In this document: positions 41,289-49,769 of the stretch, in pieces
Layout: each line of letters begins with the position of its first letter
How positions within the stretch are numbered: the first letter of the stretch is position 1
Assembly (NCBI RefSeq): GCF_000185905.1
Contig: NC_014923.1
Location: 3,433,501 to 3,497,500, forward strand
Source of the DNA: Mesorhizobium ciceri biovar biserrulae WSM1271
GTDB lineage: Bacteria > Pseudomonadota > Alphaproteobacteria > Rhizobiales > Rhizobiaceae
Direction: 5' to 3'
DNA length: 64,000 bases
Translations under genes and position numbers: made by a program
Notes under the pieces: generated by a model
Database searches by the model: none
Seen by the model: only the letters and a program-made list of their open reading frames with translations
Told to the model about the DNA's origin: nothing

Positions 41289-43739
41289 CTACATCCTCGT
41301 CCGCTCCGATTTCGGATCGTACATCGGCTTCAGCGAGGCTTCCGCCGCAAAACGCTCGCCGGCGATTTCGATCTCATAGGACGACGCCAGCACATCCGCC
41401 TCGCTCTCGCCCTCGCAAGGCACATAGCCCAGCCCGACGGCGCCGCCGAGGTGATGGCCGTAATTGCCAGACGTTATCGGACCAACGATCTTACCGTCGC
41501 GCAGGATCGCCTCGTTATGGAAGAGCAGGGGTTCCGGATCCTTCAGCCGGAACTGTACGAGCCGGCGTGACAGGCCGGCTTCCTTCTTGCGCAGCACCGC
41601 GTCACGGCCGATGAAGTCGCCCTTGGCGGTCTTCACCGCGAAGCCGAGGCCGGCTTCCAGCACATTGTCCTCGTCGGTGATGTCATGGCCGAAATGCCGG
41701 AACGCTTTTTCGATGCGGCAGGAATCCAGCGTGTGCAGGCCGCAGAGTTTCAGGCCGACATCCACACCTGCCTCCTCGACCACCTCGAAGACATGGGCCG
41801 CCTGGTCGGTCGAGACATAGAGCTCCCAGCCGAGTTCGCCGACATAGGTGACGCGGTGGGCGCGAGCCAGGCCCATGCCGATTTCGATCTCCTGATACGT
41901 GCCGAACGGATTTTTCTCATTGGAGAAATCGTTCGGGCTGACCTTCTGGATCAGCTTTCTCGCGTCCGGGCCCATCAGGCAGAGCACGCTTTCGGCCGCC
42001 GTTACGTCGGTGACGACGACGAACTCGTCGGCGACGTGCTTGCGCAGCCAAGCCAGATCGCGCTGCAGCGTGGCGCCTGGGACGACGAGGAAGAACGCCG
42101 TCTCGGACAACCGCGAGACCGTCAGGTCACTCTCGATGCCGCCGCGCTGGTTGAGCATCTGGGTGTAGACGATCTTGCCCGGCGCGACATCCATGTCGTT
42201 GGCGCATAGTCTTTGCAGGAAAGCACAGGCGTCGCGGCCCTCGACACGGATCTTGCCGAACGAGGTCATGTCGAACAGGCCGACGCCATTCCTGACCGCA
42301 AGGTGTTCCTTGCGCTGATTGTCGAACCAGTTCTGGCGCTTCCAGGAATAGCGGTATTCGCGCTCCTGGCCCTCGCGGGCGAACCAGTTGGCGCGCTCCC
42401 AGCCGGCGACTTCGCCGAAGACAGCGCCGCGCGCCTTCAGATGCTCGTGCAGCGGCGAGCGCCTGACATTGCGCGACGTCGCCATCTGACGATAGGGGAA
42501 ATGATCGGCATAGAGCAGACCAAGCGTTTCAGAGACGCGCTCCTTCAAATAGCGGCGGTTCTTCTGGAACGGCTGGGCGCGGCGGATGTCTACTTCCCAC
42601 AGGTCGAAGGGGGCTTCGCCGTCATTGATCCACTGCGCCAGCGCCATGCCGGCGCCACCGGAGGAGACGATGCCGATCGAATTGTAGCCGGTCGCCATCC
42701 AGTAGCCGGACAGTTCCGGCGCCTCGCCGAGATAGTAGCGGTCGTCGGGCGTAAAACTCTCGGGACCATTGAAGAAGGTGTGGATGCCGGCGGTCGCCAG
42801 CATCGGCATGCGGTTGACGCCCATTTCGAGGATCGGCTCGAAATGCTCCATATCCTCCGGCAGTTGGTCGAAGCAGAAATCTTCACGGATGCCGTCCATG
42901 CCCCAGGGCTTTGCCACCGGCTCGAAAGCGCCCAGCATCATCTTGCCGGCGTCCTCCTTGTAGTAGGCACACTCGTCGGGCACACGCAGCACCGGCAGGC
43001 GGGTGAGGCCGGGGATCGGCTCGGTGACGAGGTAAAAATGCTCGCAAGCGTGCAGCGGGATGGTGACGCCGTTCTGCGCTCCCAGTTCGCGCGCCCACAT
43101 GCCGGCGCAGTTGACGACGATGTCGGCCTCGATCGTGCCTTGCTCTTCGCCTTGTGTCCAGGACACGCCCGTGACGCGGCCGGCCTTGCTGTGGACCTTG
43201 GTGACCTTGACGTTCTCGACGATGGTCGCACCGCGCTGGCGCGCGCCCTTGGCCAGTGCCATGGCGATGTTGGCGGGGTCGCACTGGCCGTCGAGCGGCA
43301 GATGCACGGCGCCGACGACATCGGAAACATTGAGATGCGGGTACATCTCGCTGACTTCCCTGGGCGAAATCTCGCGCACGTCGACATCGAAGGCACGCGC
43401 CAGCGACGCTTGCCTGTAGATCTCGTGCTTGCGCTCCTCGGTCAGCGCCACGGTGATCGAACCGACCTGGCGCATGCCGGTGCCGACTTCGGTCTCTGCT
43501 TCCAGCTTGACGTAGAGGTCGGCGGAATATTTCGCCAGCCGCGTCATGTTCTGCGAACCGCGCAGCTGGCCGATCAGGCCGGCGGCATGCCATGTCGTGC
43601 CCGACGTCAGCTGCTTGCGTTCGAGAAGCACGATATCGGTCCAGCCGAGCTTGGCCAGGTGATAGGCGACCGAGCAGCCGGAAACGCCGCCGCCGATGAT
43701 GACCGCTCTTGCTTTGGCGGGAACTGCCTTGGCGATCAT
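41289..43739 (-). CDS. Dimethylglycine/sarcosine dehydrogenase-like FAD oxidoreductase with GcvT domain, copy A
   Basis: An 816-residue two-part enzyme. The N-terminal DAO-type FAD domain (VIIGGGVSGCSVAYHLAK) contains TWHAAGL, the histidine of which carries covalent FAD in mammalian DMGDH. The C-terminal half (about residues 430-800) is GcvT/aminomethyltransferase-like and likely binds tetrahydrofolate. Such enzymes oxidatively demethylate N-methylglycines. The ATG at 43739 overlaps the aminotransferase stop; the open frame running to 44189 is a shadow. Confidence 0.9.
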   Translation of the reverse strand: MIAKAVPAKARAVIIGGGVSGCSVAYHLAKLGWTDIVLLERKQLTSGTTWHAAGLIGQLRGSQNMTRLAKYSADLYVKLEAETEVGTGMRQVGSITVALTEERKHEIYRQASLARAFDVDVREISPREVSEMYPHLNVSDVVGAVHLPLDGQCDPANIAMALAKGARQRGATIVENVKVTKVHSKAGRVTGVSWTQGEEQGTIEADIVVNCAGMWARELGAQNGVTIPLHACEHFYLVTEPIPGLTRLPVLRVPDECAYYKEDAGKMMLGAFEPVAKPWGMDGIREDFCFDQLPEDMEHFEPILEMGVNRMPMLATAGIHTFFNGPESFTPDDRYYLGEAPELSGYWMATGYNSIGIVSSGGAGMALAQWINDGEAPFDLWEVDIRRAQPFQKNRRYLKERVSETLGLLYADHFPYRQMATSRNVRRSPLHEHLKARGAVFGEVAGWERANWFAREGQEREYRYSWKRQNWFDNQRKEHLAVRNGVGLFDMTSFGKIRVEGRDACAFLQRLCANDMDVAPGKIVYTQMLNQRGGIESDLTVSRLSETAFFLVVPGATLQRDLAWLRKHVADEFVVVTDVTAAESVLCLMGPDARKLIQKVSPNDFSNEKNPFGTYQEIEIGMGLARAHRVTYVGELGWELYVSTDQAAHVFEVVEEAGVDVGLKLCGLHTLDSCRIEKAFRHFGHDITDEDNVLEAGLGFAVKTAKGDFIGRDAVLRKKEAGLSRRLVQFRLKDPEPLLFHNEAILRDGKIVGPITSGNYGHHLGGAVGLGYVPCEGESEADVLASSYEIEIAGERFAAEASLKPMYDPKSERTRM

Positions 43740-44917
43740 GCTGCCTCGCAACGGTAGCTGGAAGCAAAGCGGCGCAGACGAAGTGCAGCTTCCTGCAGCA
43801 CGGGTTCGGGCTGGCAGAGGCTGATGCGAATGTGGCCGGCGGCCGCCTCGCCGAAGCTGGAGCCGGGCATCACGCCAACCTTTTCCTTGTCGAGCAGGGC
43901 CCAGGCGAATTTCTCGTCGTCCGGCTCGACGGCCGAGATGTCGAGCATGACATACATGCCGCCCTCCGAACCGCGCACGGTGACATCGTTCATGCCCCGC
44001 ACGGCGTCGAGCAAGACGGTGCGGCGTGCCGCGTAGCGTTCGGCGATCTCCTTGACGCCGTAACGGTTCTCCAGCGCCTCGGAACAAGCGATCGAGATGA
44101 AGGCCGGCAGGCCGTAGGTCGTCACCAGATTGAGATTGATCATGAGCGTGATCATCTGCTCCGGTCCCGTCAGCCAGCCCATGCGCCAACCGGTCATGCC
44201 GTGGCTCTTGGACATCGAATTGATGACCAGCGTGCGCTCGGCCATTCCTGGCAGCGAGCGCGGCGAGACGTGCTCGCCGCCGCCGAGCGTCCAGTAGACT
44301 TCGTCCGACAGCAGCCAGAGGTCGTGCTCCCGGCAGACTTCTGCCAACTGTTCCAGCCGCTCGCGCGAATAGACCGCACCGGTCGGATTGTTCGGCGTGT
44401 TGATCAGGATGGCGCGCGTGTTCGGCCGGATTGCCGCGCGGATCATGTCGGCTCGCGGCTGGAAGCCATCCTCGGCCGGTGTCTCGACGACGGTGAAATC
44501 AGCGCCAGCGGCGCTGAACGTGTTGGGATAGGTGGCATAATAGGGTGCCACGACGATGGCGTGATCGCCCTGGTCGAGCACGCCCTGCACGGCCGCGTAG
44601 AGTGCGGCCTGGCCGCCCGGCGTGGCGATCACCTGATCCGGCGATGTCTCGACGCCGGTGCAGGCGCTCGAGGCTGCGGCCATCGCCTTGCGCAGGCGCG
44701 GCAAGCCGGGAAGCGGGGTGTAGTGATGATTGCTGCCGCGAACCGCGGTCACACAGGCTTCAATGGTCTGCGAAGGCGTGTCGAAATCATGGTCGCCAAC
44801 CGACAGCATGATGATGTCTTCGCCGGCCTCCTTGCGCGTCCAGGCGGCGAAATGGACTTCCCAGCCGTCCTTGCCCGAAGGCACGATGCCGGAAATGCGC
44901 GATGATGGTCTAGGCAT
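43736..44917 (-). CDS. PLP-dependent aminotransferase (class I/II)
   Basis: A 393-residue enzyme with the fold-type I pattern: the substrate-site NTPNNPTGAVYSRERL and the PLP lysine in NSMSKSHGMTGWRMGWLTGP. The arginine near the C-terminus (HIRISLCQPE) would bind the substrate carboxylate. The ATG at 44917 has GGGAG upstream. It lies between two DMGDH-like genes and may handle an amino acid product of this pathway; the specificity is unknown. Confidence 0.9.
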   Translation of the reverse strand: MPRPSSRISGIVPSGKDGWEVHFAAWTRKEAGEDIIMLSVGDHDFDTPSQTIEACVTAVRGSNHHYTPLPGLPRLRKAMAAASSACTGVETSPDQVIATPGGQAALYAAVQGVLDQGDHAIVVAPYYATYPNTFSAAGADFTVVETPAEDGFQPRADMIRAAIRPNTRAILINTPNNPTGAVYSRERLEQLAEVCREHDLWLLSDEVYWTLGGGEHVSPRSLPGMAERTLVINSMSKSHGMTGWRMGWLTGPEQMITLMINLNLVTTYGLPAFISIACSEALENRYGVKEIAERYAARRTVLLDAVRGMNDVTVRGSEGGMYVMLDISAVEPDDEKFAWALLDKEKVGVMPGSSFGEAAAGHIRISLCQPEPVLQEAALRLRRFASSYRCEAA

Positions 44918-45815
44918 GCAAAACTCCCGAAATTTCGTAGCCGGCCTGTTCGAGCCGGTCGCGCAGGGCGGCGATGTGCGGTGGTCCGACTTCGCAGCAG
45001 CCGCCAACGATGCTTGCGCCAGCCTCCACCCAGCCGATCGCCTGGTCTGCATAGGCATCCGGGCCAAGGTCGTGACGAGCGTGCAGCACATCGACGGTGC
45101 CGCCGTGCTTAAGTGCTTCGGTTGACGTGAAGCCATTGGCATATGCGCCGACCGGGCCGCCGAGGCCGATCAGTTCAGGCAAAGCCGCGGCGATTGCTTC
45201 CGGCCGGCAGCAATTGACCAGCCGCGCTGCGACTGCCAGGCCGTCGAGCGCGCTTGCCGCGGTGGCAATGGCTTCGCCGCTGCGCAGCCGCGGCTTGCCG
45301 TGGTCAGCCAGCGTCCACGATACCCATACCGGCTTGCCGCTTTCCGATGCAGCGGTCACCGCTGCGCGGGCTTCGTCCGCCGACGCCATGGTTTCACACA
45401 GGAACAGGTCGACGCCATCGGCCTGCTCGGCAACGATGCGGCGGTAAATCTCGAGCGTCTCCTCGAAGGAAATGGTCAGTGCCGGTGCATAGCTGCCGAA
45501 AAGCGGCGACAGGCAACCGGCGATGGCTGCATCGCCGGCCTCGTCGCGGGCCTGCCTGGCCAATTCGATGCCGCGCTTCTGCAATGGCTTGAATAGGTCT
45601 TCCGCACCTTCGCGCGCCAGGCGTTCGGGTGTCGCAGAATAGGTGTTGATGGTGATGACACGTGCGCCGGCACGGATGAATTCCGCGTGCAGGTCGCGCA
45701 CCAGATCCGGTTCGTCGATCAGCACCCTGGCCGACCATAGCGGCGTCGGCTCGGATTGGCTGCGGCGGACCAGTTCCTGGCCCATGCCGCCATCGGTGAG
45801 GATGATTTTCTTCAT
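44910..45815 (-). CDS. Homocysteine S-methyltransferase-family protein (BHMT-like)
   Basis: A 301-residue zinc methyltransferase. The N-terminal ILTDGGMGQELVRR and the zinc cysteines in VNCCRPEAI and GGCCEVGPPHI fit the family. Members transfer methyl groups from betaine, S-methylmethionine or related donors to homocysteine. Placed between DMGDH-like genes, a betaine-type donor yielding dimethylglycine is the simplest reading. The ATG at 45815 was preferred; it overlaps the stop of the gene before it. Confidence 0.88.
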   Translation of the reverse strand: MKKIILTDGGMGQELVRRSQSEPTPLWSARVLIDEPDLVRDLHAEFIRAGARVITINTYSATPERLAREGAEDLFKPLQKRGIELARQARDEAGDAAIAGCLSPLFGSYAPALTISFEETLEIYRRIVAEQADGVDLFLCETMASADEARAAVTAASESGKPVWVSWTLADHGKPRLRSGEAIATAASALDGLAVAARLVNCCRPEAIAAALPELIGLGGPVGAYANGFTSTEALKHGGTVDVLHARHDLGPDAYADQAIGWVEAGASIVGGCCEVGPPHIAALRDRLEQAGYEISGVLHA

Positions 45816-48265
45816 GCGCGCAGCCTTTCGTTCTTCGGATCCCACAGCGGTTCATCCTTCTGCACGATTGCCTGAAAGCGGTCACCGAAGATTTCGACCT
45901 CGACTGATGTACCTGGTTTGGCCAGGTCGGCGCGCAGCATGCCGAGCGCGATCGACTTGTCGATGCGATGGCCCCAGCCGCCGGACGTCGTCTCGCCGAC
46001 GATCTTGCCGTCATGCCAGAGTGTAGAAACTGGCGGAGCGTCGCAATCGCCGGGGTTTTCCACCACCAGCGTGACGAAGCGCTTCTTCACGCCTTGCTGC
46101 TTTTCGTTCAGCAGTGCCGCCTTGCCACGGAAGTCGGGCTTGTCCCATTTGACGAAGCGTTCGAGCCCGCCCTGCAGGATCGAATAGTCGGTCGACAGGT
46201 CGCCCTTCCAGGTGCGGTAGCCTTTCTCAAGCCGGAGCGAATCCAGCGCGTACATGCCGAAAGGCTTCAGCCCGTGCTGCTGGCCTGCGGCGCAGACGGC
46301 ATCGAAGATGGCGGCGGTGTCGTCGATCCTGGTGTGGATTTCCCAGCCGAGTTCGCCGGCGAAGGAGACGCGCACCAGTTTGGCCCAGCGGCCGGCGATC
46401 TTCGTCTCCTGATGCGTCAGCCATGGCAGAGTGAGGTCGGCTTCGCAGACATCGGCGAGGATTTTTCGCGAGTTCGGGCCGGCCAGGATCTGGGTCGAGA
46501 ATTCTTCGGTCCGGTCGATCAGCTTGAACGGTGCGTCCTTGGGCATGCGCGACTTCAGCCATTCGAAATCATGCCACTGCGCGACCGCCGCGGTGATCAG
46601 CGTCATCAGGTTCTCGTCGTGACGCACGACGGACATTTCGGTGACGATGCGGCCCTTGTCGTCGGCGAAATAGACGAGACCGATGCGGCCTGGCTTCGGC
46701 ACCAGTCCGGTGACCTGCAGGCTCAGCCATTCGGCGGCACCTGGACCATCGAGATTGAAGCGCGAGAACCCAGGCAGGTCCAAAATGCCGGCAGCGTCAC
46801 GCACGGCCAGGCATTCTTCGCGCACACGATGCTGCCATGGCCCGTCGCGGCGAAAGGTCAGCGTGGCTTCCTCGGAGATGTCATCGCCGTCCTGCGCGTA
46901 CCAGGTGGCACGCTCCCAGCCATTATAGGCGTCGAAGCGGCCTCCGAGCGCCTTGATGCGATCGTGGATCGGCGACAGCTTGCGGTCGCGGCCCTCCGGC
47001 CAGGCATGGCGCGGGAACTGGATGGCGTATTCGTTGCCGTAGATCTCCATGCCCTTGGCGACGCAATAGTCCGGCGCCGCGGCATAGGAAGTGAAGCGGC
47101 GCGGGTCGCACGACCACATGTCCCATTCGGTCCGGCCCTCGGTCACCCATTCGGCCAGCACCTTGCCGGCGCCGCCACCCTGGGCAATGCCGAAGGTGAA
47201 GACGCAGGCCTCGAAGGCATTGGGAACGCCGGGCATCGGGCCGATCAGCGGATTGCCGTCCGGCGTATAGGGGATCGGCCCGTTGATCACCTTGGACAGG
47301 CCGGCCGTGCCAAGGATCGGCACGCGGGCGACGGCGTCGGCCAGATAATGTTCCAGCCGGTCGAGATCATCGGGGAACAGCTGGAAGGAAAAGTCCTCCG
47401 GCATCGGGTCATTGTGGCTGGCCCAATGCGCGCGGCAATTGCGCTCATAGGGGCCGAGATTCATGCCGTTCTTCTCCTGGCGCAGATAGTAGGAGGTGTC
47501 GACGTCGCGCAGCAGCGGCAGCTTCTTGCCTTGTTCCTTCGACCATGCCGCGAGTTCGGGGATCTCCTCGAACAGAATGTACTGATGGCTCATCACCATC
47601 ATCGGCACGTCGCGGCCGAACATCCGGCCGACTTCGGCGGCGCGGTAGCCGGCGGCATTGACGACGATCTCGCAGCGGATCTCACCCTGTGCCGTCTCGA
47701 CCACCCAGTCGTCGTTCTCGCGGCGCACGCCTGTGACCGGGCAGAAGCGGATGATCTTCGCGCCCATGTCGCGCGCACCCTTGGCCAGCGCCTGGGTGAG
47801 TTGCGCCGGATCGATGTCGCCGTCGCTCGGGTCGTAGAGCGCGCCTTTCAGCTCATGCGTCTCGATGAAGGGATAGCGACGCTGGATCTCGTCGACACCG
47901 ACAATGTCTATGTCCATACCCTGGTAGAGGCCCATGCCCTTGGCGCGCTGGAATTCCTGCATGCGCTCGAGCGAGTGGGCAAGGCGAAGCGAGCCGGTGA
48001 CGTGATAGTTCATGGGGTAGTCGACCGCGTCGGCCAGCCCGCGATAAAGCTCGGTCGAATAGCGCTGCATGTTCATCAGCGACCAGGACGAGGAGAAGGT
48101 CGGCACGTTGCCGGCGGCATGCCAGGTCGAGCCGGAGGTCAGCTCGTTCTTCTCGAGCAGCACGCAGTCGGTCCAGCCCGCCTTGGCGAGATGATAGAGC
48201 GCGGAGGTGCCGACGGCGCCGCCTCCGATGATCACCACGCGCGCCGTGCTCGGCAAACCCGCCAT
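45812..48265 (-). CDS. Dimethylglycine/sarcosine dehydrogenase-like FAD oxidoreductase with GcvT domain, copy B
   Basis: An 817-residue paralogue of copy A with the same layout: an FAD domain with VVIIGGGAVGTSALYHLAKA and TWHAAGN, and a GcvT-like C-terminal half ending WDPKNERLRA. The ATG at 48265 follows GGAGA with a good gap; a TTG at 48289 would add 8 residues. It is the first enzyme gene after the XRE-cupin regulator. The two copies may act on successive N-methyl substrates. Confidence 0.9.
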   Translation of the reverse strand: MAGLPSTARVVIIGGGAVGTSALYHLAKAGWTDCVLLEKNELTSGSTWHAAGNVPTFSSSWSLMNMQRYSTELYRGLADAVDYPMNYHVTGSLRLAHSLERMQEFQRAKGMGLYQGMDIDIVGVDEIQRRYPFIETHELKGALYDPSDGDIDPAQLTQALAKGARDMGAKIIRFCPVTGVRRENDDWVVETAQGEIRCEIVVNAAGYRAAEVGRMFGRDVPMMVMSHQYILFEEIPELAAWSKEQGKKLPLLRDVDTSYYLRQEKNGMNLGPYERNCRAHWASHNDPMPEDFSFQLFPDDLDRLEHYLADAVARVPILGTAGLSKVINGPIPYTPDGNPLIGPMPGVPNAFEACVFTFGIAQGGGAGKVLAEWVTEGRTEWDMWSCDPRRFTSYAAAPDYCVAKGMEIYGNEYAIQFPRHAWPEGRDRKLSPIHDRIKALGGRFDAYNGWERATWYAQDGDDISEEATLTFRRDGPWQHRVREECLAVRDAAGILDLPGFSRFNLDGPGAAEWLSLQVTGLVPKPGRIGLVYFADDKGRIVTEMSVVRHDENLMTLITAAVAQWHDFEWLKSRMPKDAPFKLIDRTEEFSTQILAGPNSRKILADVCEADLTLPWLTHQETKIAGRWAKLVRVSFAGELGWEIHTRIDDTAAIFDAVCAAGQQHGLKPFGMYALDSLRLEKGYRTWKGDLSTDYSILQGGLERFVKWDKPDFRGKAALLNEKQQGVKKRFVTLVVENPGDCDAPPVSTLWHDGKIVGETTSGGWGHRIDKSIALGMLRADLAKPGTSVEVEIFGDRFQAIVQKDEPLWDPKNERLRA

Positions 48266-48285
48266 GTTCTTCTCCAAACTTGAAC

Positions 48286-48873
48286 TCAATAGACGGGTGG
48301 TGAAACCACCCAGATGACAATTGCCGGCTCGGCACCCGGATTGCGCCAGCGGTAGGGCTTGCCTTCGAAGCGAAAGGAGTCGCCCTCGCCAAGCCGATGC
48401 CAGACACCTCCGATCTCGATGTCGAACAGTCCGGACGCGACGTATCCGGCTTCCTCGGTCGGCCGCTGCGCCTCGGCCTTCAGTTCCGCGCCCGGCGCGA
48501 AGACCGAACGCACCATCTCGAAGCTACCGCCGAGATCGGGCGACAGAAGCTCCTCCACCAGGCCGGATTCGCTTGTGCCAAGCGTGCGGCGCCTGCCGGC
48601 GCGCACGACCACGCCGCGCTCGCTTTCGACAGGTACGTCATGGCTGAAGAACAGGCTGATCGGCACGCCGAACAGTTCGGCGAAGGCTCTGAGGTCACCG
48701 AGCGACGGCGTCGACAGGCCACGCTCGACCTGGCTGACCCAGCCGACCGAACGGCCTAGCTTCAGGCCGATCTCGGCGAGCGTCAGCCCGCGCGCCTTGC
48801 GCAGGGCCCTGATGTCGCCGGCCAGCACGCGTTCGTCAGGTCCCTGCAATGTTCTTGCGGTAGTCGAAGGCAA
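48286..48873 (-). CDS. XRE-cupin transcriptional regulator
   Basis: A regulator of about 195 residues. The N-terminal XRE helix-turn-helix (IRALRKARGLTLAEIGLKLG, then SVGWVSQVERGLSTPSLGDL) is followed by a cupin sensor domain (about residues 115-195). Two starts are possible, both TTG: 48873, preceded by AAGAGAG at a workable distance, or 48903, giving 205 residues. It probably controls the catabolic operon downstream and senses one of its substrates. The inverted repeat at 48905-48930 between it and the nitroreductase is a candidate operator. Confidence 0.87.
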   Translation of the reverse strand: MPSTTARTLQGPDERVLAGDIRALRKARGLTLAEIGLKLGRSVGWVSQVERGLSTPSLGDLRAFAELFGVPISLFFSHDVPVESERGVVVRAGRRRTLGTSESGLVEELLSPDLGGSFEMVRSVFAPGAELKAEAQRPTEEAGYVASGLFDIEIGGVWHRLGEGDSFRFEGKPYRWRNPGAEPAIVIWVVSPPVY

Positions 48874-48882
48874 AACGCTCTC

Positions 48883-48930
48883 TTTATGAAAAATCACCGA
48901 CAAATTTCATGAGAAATCAAGCTCATGAAA
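48883..48930. promoter_or_regulatory. Candidate operator of the XRE-cupin regulator
   Basis: TTTCATGAG (48905-48913) and CTCATGAAA (48922-48930) form a perfect 9-bp inverted repeat with an 8-nt spacer. A further TTTATGAAAAATCA word (48883-48896) closely resembles the right arm and its flank (CTCATGAAAAAATCA). The A/T-rich repeats stand out in this GC-rich DNA and lie between divergent genes, as expected for an autoregulated bidirectional operator. Confidence 0.6.
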
Positions 48931-49053
48931 AAATCAAGCAGATTTTCACGGATGCACAAGATTTGCTTGCGCGATTTTGACGGTTCATGCAAAGGCTCCG
49001 CCGAGAGCGGCGAGTGGGGACGTCCGATCGAGACAAAGGGTAAGGGACGGCCC

Positions 49054-49758
49054 ATGCTGGAAAATAACCCCCGAATCGAGGGCGACGCCGAGATTGTCGA
49101 CGAGGCGATCCTGTCGCGCCGTTCGGTGCGCGCATTCCTGCCCGACATGGTCGAAGACGACACCATCCGCGCCATTCTGGCGGTTGCGGCGCGCGCCCCA
49201 TCCGGCACCAACATGCAGCCATGGAAGGTCTATGTCACCAAGGGCGAGAGCAAGCAGCGCATATCGGACGCCATTCTCAATTCCGGCATTCGCGCCGAAA
49301 AAGCCGATTGGGACGAGTACCGGTATTATCCCACGCAGTTCTTCGAGCCGTATCTGACGCGACGCCGCGCCAACGGTTTCGGCCTCTATGGCGCGCTCGG
49401 CATCGGTCGCCGCGAGGTCGACAAGATGCGCGCCCAGCACGACCGCAACTTCGTCTTCTTCGACGCGCCGGTCGGCATGATCTTCACCATCGATCGCCGC
49501 CTCAACCAGGGTTCATGGATCGATTACGGCATGTTCCTGCAGAACATCATGGTCGCAGCTAGAGGCAGGGGTCTGCACACCTGTCCGCAGGCGGCGTTCG
49601 CGCCCTATCACCGGCAGATCAGGCCGGTGCTCGACATTCCGGACGAGGAGATCGTCGTCTGCGGCATGGCGCTTGGTTATGAAGATACGTCAAAACCTGA
49701 AAACGCCTTCCGCACCGACCGCGTGCCGCTGCAAGAGTGGGTGACGTTCAGCGAATAA
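49054..49758 (+). CDS. Nitroreductase-family FMN oxidoreductase
   Basis: A 234-residue flavoprotein. The N-terminal ILSRRSVRAFLPDMVEDDTI and the FMN-contacting AARAPSGTNMQPWKVYV are family hallmarks; the later LGYEDTSKPENAFRTDR is the usual C-terminal segment. The ATG at 49054 has AAGGGA upstream; the frame continues to 48925 without family resemblance. It is divergent from the XRE-cupin gene and may share its operator. Confidence 0.9.
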   Translation: MLENNPRIEGDAEIVDEAILSRRSVRAFLPDMVEDDTIRAILAVAARAPSGTNMQPWKVYVTKGESKQRISDAILNSGIRAEKADWDEYRYYPTQFFEPYLTRRRANGFGLYGALGIGRREVDKMRAQHDRNFVFFDAPVGMIFTIDRRLNQGSWIDYGMFLQNIMVAARGRGLHTCPQAAFAPYHRQIRPVLDIPDEEIVVCGMALGYEDTSKPENAFRTDRVPLQEWVTFSE

Positions 49759-49769
49759 GCCAGCCGGCC

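Noticed and set aside
43740..44189. An N-terminal extension of the DMGDH-like gene giving a 966-residue frame.
   Set aside because: The extra part lies over the aminotransferase gene in another frame and shows no family resemblance; MIAKAVPAKARAVIIGGG is a normal start.
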